In this document: one piece after another, positions 13,938 to 20,788 of the stretch | Numbering within the stretch: position 1 is the first letter of the stretch | Layout: every line of letters begins with the position of its first letter | Source: Lachnospiraceae bacterium UBA3273 | Lineage (GTDB): Bacteria; Bacillota; Clostridia; Lachnospirales; Lachnospiraceae | Reading direction: 5' to 3' | Length of the DNA stretch: 31,327 nucleotides | Assembly: GCA_002362385.1 (NCBI GenBank) | Contig: DEUB01000056.1 | Span: forward strand, 1 to 31,327 | Notes under the pieces: generated by a model | What the model saw: only the letters and a program-made list of their open reading frames with translations | Database searches by the model: none | What the model was told of the DNA's origin: nothing | Translations under genes and position numbers: made by a program

Positions 13938-14468
13938 ACTTATTTTTTCATAAATATCCAAATATTCTTTCTCCACCTCTTTAAAAGGCCGCTCATAAAA
14001 ATCCGGCTCCGTCAAAAGCTCCGAAGCACGATCCATAACCCTTTCCCCCATGTAATGATAAAACTCATGGTACAGCATGGCGTCATCGATCTGTGACACC
14101 TTCTCCATTTCCTCATCCGTGGGAAGCTTGCCCAAAAACCTTTCGTAAATAGCGTCCTGCAGCCGCTTTTCGATCACAAGATATTCCTTCAGTTCCTTTT
14201 TAACAGGCCTTGTGATATCTGCAATATAAGCCTCGCTGGCGTCATGGAGAAGGCAGATCAAAGCAATACGCTCCGAAAGCCCCCTTGCCACGGCTTCTTT
14301 ATAACAGCCGATACAATGCTGGCCCACGGAATAAAACTCCGGAAAATGGCCGTTAGCCCTGGTCATCAGGGATAAAGCATGGGCGATATCCTCTATGATG
14401 ATCTTCTCTTTTTCAGGCTCCAAAGGCTTAAAATATATTTTGTTCGCTGTTGTAATATGCTCTGACAT
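13926..14468 (-). CDS. HD-domain phosphohydrolase (YfbR-like)
   Basis: The 180-aa protein has the HD metal-site residues in order: H51 in YSVGQHCIGCY, H75-D76 in LLHDASEAYIADI and D128 in QIDDAML. This pattern and length match the YfbR-type branch of the HD superfamily, whose characterised member removes phosphate from 5'-deoxynucleotides; many homologues are annotated simply as hydrolases. It starts five bases after the stop of the AraC regulator and so shares its transcript. Whether it acts on nucleotides here is inferred. Its stop codon lies inside the last unit of tandem array 2, so repeat change could alter its C-terminus slightly. Confidence 0.82.
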   Translation of the reverse strand: MSEHITTANKIYFKPLEPEKEKIIIEDIAHALSLMTRANGHFPEFYSVGQHCIGCYKEAVARGLSERIALICLLHDASEAYIADITRPVKKELKEYLVIEKRLQDAIYERFLGKLPTDEEMEKVSQIDDAMLYHEFYHYMGERVMDRASELLTEPDFYERPFKEVEKEYLDIYEKISKRA

Positions 14469-14473
14469 CTGTT

Positions 14474-15256
14474 TTATCCTCTTTCCTTTTCATTTCCTTC
14501 TATCCTGATATCGTTCTTTAAATTCTTCCTGAAATAGTATTCCCTGTATTCCCGTGGCGTTTTCCCGTTCTTTCTTTTAAACACCTGGATAAAATAGCTT
14601 TGGGAGGAAAAGTTCAAATCGTTGGCGATCTCCAATACGCTTTCCTCCGTATGCTTTAACCGATACTCCGCCTGCTCAAGCTTTTTTTCATGAATATACT
14701 GCACAACAGTCTTTCCCGTTTCTTTCTTAAAAAGCTGGGAAAGATAATTTTCATGAAGACGGGTCAGCCCTGCCAGATCCGAGAGAGAAATCTTTTCATT
14801 GAGATTCTCGTATATATATTCCATACAGACCACCACATGCTTGGAATAAACCTGCTTTTTCTGCAGCAAACGCATCCTGGATGCAAAATCAAGGGTCATT
14901 TCCCGGTGCAGGTCGCCGATCTCCTCTTTTGTCTTACAGCCGTCCGCCCGCTGGATATACAGATCGCTCAAACTGTAAGCTACCTCCGGCTCCATGCCGT
15001 CCTCGATGCAATACCGGCTGATAAGGGCAATGGAAATAATGGAATGATATAAAATGTTCCTGACCTCATTGGGAGACAATACCCCAAGCCCCTCCGCTTC
15101 ATAAATGGGCTTTCCAATATATGCCTTCCGCAAGAGCTTTACGTCTCCCTTTCTCACTGCATCGTAATATCCGTATTCGCCCCCGTAGGGAGCGTGATAA
15201 TCATGCAGTTGTCTTGCCTTGGATAACTTTTCCCGCAGCTTTTCGTCCATGGGCAT
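14474..15256 (-). CDS. AraC-family regulator divergent from GH3 glucosidase
   Basis: The 260-aa product has an N-terminal helical sensor-like region (1-135) with no cupin motif visible and a C-terminal AraC DNA-binding domain (about 140-240) with both helix-turn-helices: ISLSDLAGLTRLHENYLSQLFKKETG (157-182) and VLEIANDLNFSSQSYFIQVFKRKNGKTPREYR (207-238). The start has AGGAGGG seven bases upstream. It diverges from the GH3 gene across a 174-bp gap that carries a good promoter and an inverted repeat, so it probably activates that gene in response to a glucoside or oligosaccharide. The HD hydrolase gene follows after five bases. The acidic-basic tail after residue 243 lies beyond the usual domain end. 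Confidence 0.9.
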   Translation of the reverse strand: MPMDEKLREKLSKARQLHDYHAPYGGEYGYYDAVRKGDVKLLRKAYIGKPIYEAEGLGVLSPNEVRNILYHSIISIALISRYCIEDGMEPEVAYSLSDLYIQRADGCKTKEEIGDLHREMTLDFASRMRLLQKKQVYSKHVVVCMEYIYENLNEKISLSDLAGLTRLHENYLSQLFKKETGKTVVQYIHEKKLEQAEYRLKHTEESVLEIANDLNFSSQSYFIQVFKRKNGKTPREYREYYFRKNLKNDIRIEGNEKERG

Positions 15257-15322
15257 AAAAAATCCCTCCTGAAATCGTGCTCGAAAACATATGTAAAAGC
15301 TTTTATCAGATACATTAATATA

Positions 15323-15352
15323 TTGACAAAAATATTAGGATTTGTGTATATT
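15323..15352 (+). promoter_or_regulatory. Promoter of the GH3 gene
   Basis: TTGACA (15323-15328) and TATATT (15347-15352) are 18 bp apart, giving a start near 15359 and a leader of about 70 nt to the GH3 ATG at 15431, which has AGGAGG nine bases upstream. Confidence 0.7.
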
Positions 15353-15373
15353 TTATTTTTTCTTTATCCTAAT
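15334..15373. promoter_or_regulatory. Inverted repeat flanking the GH3 -10 box (candidate operator)
   Basis: ATTAGGAT (15334-15341) and ATCCTAAT (15366-15373) are perfect 8-bp inverted repeats whose centres are 32 bp apart, three helical turns. They flank the -10 box and the start site. It could be a repressor operator or a stem in the leader; the divergent AraC protein is the nearest candidate binder. Confidence 0.5.
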
Positions 15374-15430
15374 CTATAAATGATTTAAGGGGATAATATT
15401 TTACCAGTACAATACAGGAGGTTTCTTAAC

Positions 15431-17602
15431 ATGACACACAACGAACTACAATCCCTCTGCGAAAAGATGACCTTAAATGAAAAAATAGGCATGGTCCACG
15501 GCGCCGCCCTTTTTAAAACAAAAGCGGTAGAGCGCCTGGGAATCCCCGCATTCACTTATTCCGACGGTCCCATGGGCGTCCGTCCGGAGTATGAAGACAG
15601 TGCATGGATCCCCAAAAACCTGTCAGATGATTTTACTTCTTATCTCTTGAGCAACACGGCCCTTGCCTCCACCTTTAATCCCGAACTGGCCTATGAGGCG
15701 GGTAAGATCCTGGGAGAGGAAACCAGGGGTCGGGGCAAGGATATGATCTTAGGCCCCGGCGTCAATATCCACCGCTCTCCTTTGTGCGGAAGGAATTTTG
15801 AATATATGAGTGAAGACCCCTATCTGTCGGGCGCTATGGCCGTTCCTTATATTAAGGGCGTGCAGGAATCCGACGTTTCCGCCTGCGTAAAGCATTTTGC
15901 CTTAAACAATCAGGAAACGCGCCGCAACGATGTGGACGTAAATGTCAGCGAACGGGCTTTGTTTGAAATATACCTCCCCGCTTTCCGCGCCGCCGTAAAG
16001 GAAGGCCATACCCTGGGCATTATGGGCTCCTACAATAAATTTATGGGAACCTACTGCTCCCACCACCCCTATCTCATCGACGAGATCCTTCATAAAGAAT
16101 GGGGCTTTGACGGGATTACGGTTTCCGACTGGGGCAGCATCCACGACACAGTGGAAGCCGGAAATGCGGAAATCGACACGGATATGCGGGTTACGGACAA
16201 TTTTGATGAATACTACTTTGCCGAACCGTTAAAAAAGGCAGTGGAAGACGGCAGGGTTTCCATAGAAAAACTGGATGAAAAGATCATGCATATTTTAAAT
16301 GTCATGAACGAGCTCCATATGCTGGACGGCGAGCGGAAGGCAGGCACCTACAACGCGCCTTCTTCCGGGGAAAAACTGCTAAAGGCGGCGGAAGAAAGCG
16401 TTATCCTGTTAAAGAACGAGGACAAGCTGCTTCCCCTTGACAAAAAGAAAATGAAAAAGCTTGTAGTTATTGGCGACAACGGCAGCAGATTGCACGCTTT
16501 GGGAGGCGGAAGCGCGGAAATCCGGGCATTATACGAGCTTTCTCCTTTGATGGGACTAAAAATGACCTTGGGCGGCAACTGCGAAGTCGTTTACGAACCG
16601 GGGTATTATACCCGCGTGACGGGACACGCCTGGGGAAGGGATTCCAACAGCCAATGGATTGATTTTACCGCCGTAAAGGAACTGACTGCCGAAGAGATCG
16701 CTTCCTTGAATGTAAAATACCTGGAAAGCGCAAAGGCCTCCTGCAAAGATGCGGATGCGGTCATTTTCATCGGCGGCTTAAACCACGACCACGATGTGGA
16801 AGGAAAGGATAAAGACAGCATGATTCTGCCGGGAGGACAGGATACGGTAATCAAGGAACTTCTGAAGATCCGTCCCGACATGATCGTTGCCATGATCGCC
16901 GGAAGCCCTGTGGATATGCACGAATGGCTTGATGATGCCCGCACCCTGCTCTATTATTCCTACAACGGTATGCAGGGCGGCCTCGCCTTTGCAAAAGTCC
17001 TCTTTGGCGAAGTCAATCCTTCGGGTAAGCTGCCCACAACTCTGCCCCTGACCTTAGAGGATTCCCCTGCCCACAGCCTCGGGGAATTTCCCGGAAATGA
17101 CGCTGTCAATTATGGTGAAGACCTCTATGTGGGCTACCGCTACTTTGACACCTATGGCGTAAAACCCGCGTTTGCTTTCGGACACGGACTTTCCTATACG
17201 GAATTTTCCTTCGGGGAGCTTAAGGCTTCCGTCAAAGAAGACAGCTGCGAAAGCGGAACCTGCTCTGCTCCTTCCCTTTCGGTCCGGGCTGCTCTTCCCG
17301 TTACCAATGCGGGAGACCGTGACGGCGCCGTGACCGTACAGTTTTATGTAAGACCTGTGGACTCTCCCGTAAAACGTCCTTTAAAAGAACTGAGAGGATT
17401 TGAGAAACAATTTTTAAAAATCGGGGAAACAAAGGATTTTACAAAGGAATTTGACGCTTACAGTTTTTCTTATTATGATGAAGAGCGAAAATGCTATGTG
17501 ACCCTTCCCGGAACCTATGAGATCTGCGCCGCATTTGCCTGCGACGATGTGCGAAGCGTAGCGAAAGTAGAGATCGGACGGGAATACACTATAAGCAGGT
17601 AA
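15431..17602 (+). CDS. Glycoside hydrolase family 3 beta-glucosidase (cytosolic)
   Basis: The 723-aa protein has no signal peptide and should release glucose or a related sugar from short imported oligosaccharides or glycosides. The TIM-barrel domain (about 1-300) carries the substrate-binding FTYSDGPMGVR (41-51), GPGVNIHRSPLCGRNFEYMSEDP (108-130), KHFALNNQE (154-162) and the nucleophile D233 in ITVSDWGS. The second alpha/beta sandwich (about 320-570) includes SVILLKNEDKLLPLDK and GSPVDMHEW. A C-terminal fibronectin III-like domain follows HGLSYTEFSF (about 587-720). No PA14 insert is present. Specificity (beta-glucosidase, beta-xylosidase or other) cannot be fixed from sequence. It is monocistronic, with a good promoter, and faces clpP in convergent orientation. 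Confidence 0.93.
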   Translation: MTHNELQSLCEKMTLNEKIGMVHGAALFKTKAVERLGIPAFTYSDGPMGVRPEYEDSAWIPKNLSDDFTSYLLSNTALASTFNPELAYEAGKILGEETRGRGKDMILGPGVNIHRSPLCGRNFEYMSEDPYLSGAMAVPYIKGVQESDVSACVKHFALNNQETRRNDVDVNVSERALFEIYLPAFRAAVKEGHTLGIMGSYNKFMGTYCSHHPYLIDEILHKEWGFDGITVSDWGSIHDTVEAGNAEIDTDMRVTDNFDEYYFAEPLKKAVEDGRVSIEKLDEKIMHILNVMNELHMLDGERKAGTYNAPSSGEKLLKAAEESVILLKNEDKLLPLDKKKMKKLVVIGDNGSRLHALGGGSAEIRALYELSPLMGLKMTLGGNCEVVYEPGYYTRVTGHAWGRDSNSQWIDFTAVKELTAEEIASLNVKYLESAKASCKDADAVIFIGGLNHDHDVEGKDKDSMILPGGQDTVIKELLKIRPDMIVAMIAGSPVDMHEWLDDARTLLYYSYNGMQGGLAFAKVLFGEVNPSGKLPTTLPLTLEDSPAHSLGEFPGNDAVNYGEDLYVGYRYFDTYGVKPAFAFGHGLSYTEFSFGELKASVKEDSCESGTCSAPSLSVRAALPVTNAGDRDGAVTVQFYVRPVDSPVKRPLKELRGFEKQFLKIGETKDFTKEFDAYSFSYYDEERKCYVTLPGTYEICAAFACDDVRSVAKVEIGREYTISR

Positions 17603-17695
17603 TTCAAAAGTAAGCGGCGTGAACGAACCGCTGGCAAAAAATTTTTCATAAAAAGACGGTCTAAAGGCAAAACCGCCATATAAACAGTATAAATC

Positions 17696-17818
17696 AATAA
17701 AAGGCTGCTGCAAAATAACAGCTTCCTGCAATACACGATGCGGATATAATCCATCTCATAAGATCGATATCATAACGGTGTATGCAGGATGACTGTGTCT
17801 TTGCAGCAGCCTTTTATT
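17696..17818. repeat. 123-bp near-palindrome between convergent genes
   Basis: A perfect 19-bp inverted repeat (17696-17714 and 17800-17818; core AAAAGGCTGCTGCAAA) encloses 85 bp. Inside, ACAG/CTGT and CCTGCAATACAC/GTGTATGCAGG continue the pairing with small bulges, and ATATC/GATAT near the centre nearly completes a single long hairpin. The right arm contains the clpP stop codon. Stems end in TTTTATT on both strands, so a bidirectional terminator fits, but the size is far above a normal one; a MITE-like element is the alternative. A small AGCGG/CCGCT hairpin (17613-17632) lies between it and the GH3 stop. Confidence 0.8.
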
Positions 17819-18398
17819 TGACGATCTTATCTATCAGCCCGTATGCAAGGGCTTCCTCCGAAGACATATAATGGTCCCGTTCCGTATCCCGTTCTATTTC
17901 CTCTATGGACCTTCCCGTATTTTGCGCCAAAAGCTTATTCAGCTTTTTCCTGCTCCTTATGATATGGTCCGACATGATCTTGATGTCGCTTGCAGCGCCC
18001 TTGATCCCCTCCCCGTGTATAGCAGGCTGATGAATCATGATCTCGGCATTGGGCAGCGCCATTCTCTTTCCCTTTGCTCCTCCGGCTAACAGAAACGCCC
18101 CGAAGCTGGCGGCCAGCCCCACGCATATGGTAACCACATCGCATTTTACATACTGCATGGTATCATATACTGCAAATCCCGCCGTAACCGAACCGCCGGG
18201 ACTGTTAATGTAGAACTGGATATCCTTCTGGGGATCGCTTGCCTCCAAAAACAGCATCTGGGCAATAATGATACCGGCCGAAGCGTCGCTCACTTCCTCT
18301 CCCAGGAAAATGATCCGGTCCGAAAGCAGCCGGGAATAGATGTCATAGCTCCGCTCTCCCCTGGCCGTCTGTTGCACAACGTAAGGTATCGTACTCAT
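17814..18398 (-). CDS. clpP: ClpP-family serine protease (probable paralogue)
   Basis: The 194-aa protease subunit has the standard ClpP N-terminus (IPYVVQQTARGERSYDIYSRLL) and catalytic triad: S98 in GLAASFGAFLL, H123 in EIMIHQPAI and D175 in RDTERDHYMSS. After H123 the loop HQPAIHGEGIKGAASD is three residues longer than the HQPLGG(x)QGQA(T/S)D of E. coli and B. subtilis ClpP, and GLAASFGAF replaces GMAASMGAF. It is not next to tig or clpX, as the main clpP usually is. Its start overlaps the stop of an AraC regulator (ATGA), indicating coupled translation. Together these suggest a second, specialised ClpP rather than the housekeeping copy. No ATPase partner is encoded nearby. Confidence 0.9.
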   Translation of the reverse strand: MSTIPYVVQQTARGERSYDIYSRLLSDRIIFLGEEVSDASAGIIIAQMLFLEASDPQKDIQFYINSPGGSVTAGFAVYDTMQYVKCDVVTICVGLAASFGAFLLAGGAKGKRMALPNAEIMIHQPAIHGEGIKGAASDIKIMSDHIIRSRKKLNKLLAQNTGRSIEEIERDTERDHYMSSEEALAYGLIDKIVK

Positions 18399-18805
18399 GC
18401 CGCAGCCCTTCCTTTTATCACGCCTACCGGATGGCCGGATATGCTCTGCCTTACGACAAGACTGCTTTGCTTCGGATAAAATACTTTATTCTTTCTGTAA
18501 CTCTGGGGGCTGCATAAATACGCCTTCCGGAATGCCAGGGTAAACGCCTGCTGGGAATTATAGCACGCTTCATAGGCGATCCAGGCAATAGGCTTTTCCG
18601 TCTCCACAAGCTTTCTTGCCGCCTCACTCAGACGCCTCCCCTGAATATACTTGTAAAGTGTAACGCCGGTATCTTCCAGAAAGGTTCTCGCAATGTAAAA
18701 CTTGGAATAGGAAAACTCTTTGGCAAGGTTATCAAGGGTTAAATCCTTGTCCAGATTTTCTTCGATGTATAATAACAGCTTTTGAATCATAGGATTTTGG
18801 CTCAT
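18395..18805 (-). CDS. AraC/MarA-Rob-like regulator coupled to clpP
   Basis: This 136-aa protein is almost only a DNA-binding domain: two helix-turn-helices at about 20-45 (LTLDNLAKEFSYSKFYIARTFLEDTG) and 70-105 (PIAWIAYEACYNSQQAFTLAFRKAYLCSPQSYRK). YNSQQAFTLAFRK…SPQSYRK resembles MarA/SoxS/Rob proteins. Firmicute Rob-like regulators often continue into a GyrI-like effector domain; here only about 30 residues (VVRQSISGHPVGVIKGRAAA) follow, so it is either a minimal regulator or a shortened Rob-like gene. GGAAGG lies nine bases before the ATG. Overlap with the clpP start by four bases makes co-expression very likely; it may control this pair or stress genes elsewhere. Confidence 0.85.
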   Translation of the reverse strand: MSQNPMIQKLLLYIEENLDKDLTLDNLAKEFSYSKFYIARTFLEDTGVTLYKYIQGRRLSEAARKLVETEKPIAWIAYEACYNSQQAFTLAFRKAYLCSPQSYRKNKVFYPKQSSLVVRQSISGHPVGVIKGRAAA

Positions 18806-18906
18806 ATCACTTATCCTTCCGTTTTTTTATTATTATACATCCGTCCCGCGCTCAGGTCTTAATAAAAATTGCCCAAATAACGCTTTCTTTAAAACGAGGA
18901 TTTTTG

Positions 18907-19464
18907 CTAAAGCTTAAACACGATCCCTAAGACCGCCGCTCCAAAGATCCACACTGCCGGGTGCAGTTTCTTTAATTTTTTGATCCGAAGAAGGCAGAAA
19001 GATACGACGCAGATCACAATGCTTCCCGTCAAGGGTTCCATTCTCCCGGCATTTGTAACAAAGAGGGAAGCCTTGCACATACCGATGACCGCAGAAAGGA
19101 TCAAACCGGTCACTGCAGGACGGATTCCGAAAAATGCGCTTTTCACATACGGATTTTCATCGAAGTCATTTAAAAATTTTGCCACCAGGATAATGACGGC
19201 CACGCTGGGAACCGTCAGCCCTATGGTGGATATGAGACCGCCAAAGGGACCTAAGGTCTTAAAGCCCACATAGGTAGCCATGTTTAACCCCACGGGCCCC
19301 GGCGTGGACTCGCTGATGGCAATCATATTGGTCAGCTCTTCCATGGTATACCACCCGGTTTTTTCCGATAATTCCATTAAAAAAGGGATGGTGGCCGGTC
19401 CCCCGCCTATGGCAAAGAGTCCGATCTTAAAGAACTCATAAAAAACCTGAAAATATTTGATCAT
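18907..19464 (-). CDS. chrA: Chromate transporter, second half-size subunit
   Basis: The 185-aa membrane protein is one half of a split ChrA (CHR family) transporter. The motif FKIGLFAIGGGPATIPFLMEL (12-32) followed by GPVGLNMATYVGFKTLG (56-72) is the family signature. Four to six hydrophobic segments follow. Short ChrA pairs in Bacilli and Clostridia work together as a heterodimer; the native substrate in anaerobes that rarely meet chromate is uncertain. Its ATG overlaps the stop of the first subunit gene by four bases. A 101-bp gap separates it from the AraC-clpP pair. Confidence 0.9.
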   Translation of the reverse strand: MIKYFQVFYEFFKIGLFAIGGGPATIPFLMELSEKTGWYTMEELTNMIAISESTPGPVGLNMATYVGFKTLGPFGGLISTIGLTVPSVAVIILVAKFLNDFDENPYVKSAFFGIRPAVTGLILSAVIGMCKASLFVTNAGRMEPLTGSIVICVVSFCLLRIKKLKKLHPAVWIFGAAVLGIVFKL

Positions 19465-20003
19465 TCCGCCTTACCTCCCGCTTTCTGAATCAGGATGCCC
19501 GATACCGCGGCAAGAAGAATAATGCATACGGTAGGGAACTTTGTAAACATGGCAGGAATAAAAGCGGCGATACAGATTATGTAGCATGAAGGACGGACAA
19601 GGCTTTTTTTTGCTAATATCAACACCGTATTGAGCATCAGGGCACAGACAACGCCCCTGATTCCCATTAAGGCATGCTGCAGCCAGACGTTATCCATAAA
19701 CTGCTTCATAAAGGCCGCAACGATTGTAATGATCACAAGGGAAGGGGAGATCATGCCCAGGGTGGCCCAGATTCCTCCCGATACCCCCGCTTTTTTGTAG
19801 CCCACATAAGTAGCGGTGTTGACTGCAATGATCCCCGGCGTACACTGCCCGATGGCGTAACAGTCCAAAAGCTCATCCTCCGTAGTCCATTTCTTTTTTT
19901 CCGCGATCTCATATTTTAACATCGGCAGCATGGTAAGGCCGCCCCCAAAGGTCAGGATACCGATCTTAAAAAATGTGCCGTACAATTCGAACAGGAACCT
20001 CAT
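19461..20003 (-). CDS. chrA: Chromate transporter, first half-size subunit
   Basis: The 180-aa partner subunit carries the same family signature, FKIGILTFGGGLTMLPMLKYE (12-32) and TPGIIAVNTATYVGYKKAG (55-73), then four or more membrane segments. The two halves resemble each other only in these motifs, as expected for an old duplication whose halves sit in opposite membrane orientation. The ribosome site GGAGAG is about seven bases before the ATG. The upstream spacer contains tandem array 3, so the gene may have its own promoter there, although none could be defined. Confidence 0.9.
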   Translation of the reverse strand: MRFLFELYGTFFKIGILTFGGGLTMLPMLKYEIAEKKKWTTEDELLDCYAIGQCTPGIIAVNTATYVGYKKAGVSGGIWATLGMISPSLVIITIVAAFMKQFMDNVWLQHALMGIRGVVCALMLNTVLILAKKSLVRPSCYIICIAAFIPAMFTKFPTVCIILLAAVSGILIQKAGGKAE

Positions 20004-20035
20004 GATCTTCTCTCCATTCTCTTTTATCTGTTAGT

Positions 20036-20122
20036 TTAGGATATTCTTTCCAACCGATTAAGGTACTCTTCCTAACCGATCGGGAGTACTTCCCGGACAC
20101 TTGGGATACTCTCTGAATTTCC
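20036..20122. repeat. Degenerate 22-bp tandem array 3
   Basis: Four units of 21-22 bp lie end to end: 20036-20057, 20058-20079, 20080-20100 and 20101-20122. The shared pattern is TTRGGATAYTCTTYCC-AACCGA. Each forms a small stem with different bases but the same position: GGA/TCC, AGG/CCT and CGGGA/TCCCG. The unit differs from that of arrays 1 and 2. It fills the gap between the DUF6512-like gene and chrA. Confidence 0.65.
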
Positions 20123-20128
20123 TGCCGG

Positions 20129-20653
20129 TCAGGGGGATAAAAACAGGCCGGGCAGCATTTCTACAGGCGGATAAAGGGTTCCTAAGACCATCAAAAAAAT
20201 GGACGCCGCCCATGCCAGACATCCTGCAAGCCTCCTTTCTTTCTTGCAGGGAGCCTGAAGCAAACGGTATGCCAAAAGGCTGTTTAATACCGCCGCCGCA
20301 TAAAAGGAGCCTACATCCAGCCACGCCACATCCCTTTGCAGGATGCCTGTATAACAGTAATAAAATGCCGCGATAAAAGCTATGCCCGCCATCATGGATT
20401 GCCATTTTCTCCACAAAAGACAGCCCCGCAGCTTTGTAAGGTATACAAATTCTATCAGAGTAAACAAAAAAACCGGCACAAGCAAAAGCTTCAAATGCTC
20501 AAACACGCTCTCATTTACCGGTGCGATCAGTCCCAACAGGAAATTTTCTCCCGACCATTCATAGACAAAGTGCCAGAGGGTTCCGAAACACGCCACAAAA
20601 AGTGCCTCGGCCGCTTCCCACTTTTTCAAATTATAAATAAGCTTTTCTTCCAT
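20129..20653 (-). CDS. DUF6512-like integral membrane protein
   Basis: The 174-aa protein has about five membrane segments (roughly 14-30, 52-72, 84-103, 112-128 and 143-163). The stretch TLWHFVYEWSGENFLLGLIAPVNESVFEHLKLLLVP near the N-terminus (25-60) resembles the conserved NESxWEHxK segment I associate with DUF6512, a family of unknown function common in Clostridia. His and Glu residues in that segment (H28, E33, E48, H53) might bind a metal or substrate. The ribosome site is weak and distant (AAAGG, about 15 bases before the ATG). No functional partner is evident; neighbours are an acyltransferase and the chromate transporter pair. Confidence 0.65.
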   Translation of the reverse strand: MEEKLIYNLKKWEAAEALFVACFGTLWHFVYEWSGENFLLGLIAPVNESVFEHLKLLLVPVFLFTLIEFVYLTKLRGCLLWRKWQSMMAGIAFIAAFYYCYTGILQRDVAWLDVGSFYAAAVLNSLLAYRLLQAPCKKERRLAGCLAWAASIFLMVLGTLYPPVEMLPGLFLSP

Positions 20654-20707
20654 TTTGCATAAACCATTCCTTTATTTTGTATTAATAGTTTATGCACTTT
20701 TCTTCCG

Positions 20708-20788
20708 CTTATTTGATTTTCCTTTTACTTAATATTTCGGCTATTTGATTTTCGGCCTATTTGATCTTTCTGTTACCTGATCATTTGC
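20708..20788. repeat. Degenerate 15-18 bp tandem array 4
   Basis: Copies of CTATTTGATTTTCGG or close variants occur at about 20708, 20726, 20741, 20757 and 20773, giving spacings of 15-18 bp. The last copy overlaps the stop codon of the acyltransferase gene. Unlike the other arrays it shows no clear stem, and base content is simple, so part of the similarity may be composition. Confidence 0.5.

Noticed and set aside
20058..20414. 118-codon open frame antisense and out of frame to the DUF6512-like gene
   Set aside because: It lies mostly within the true gene in another frame, and its end covers tandem array 3; it has no domain or ribosome site.
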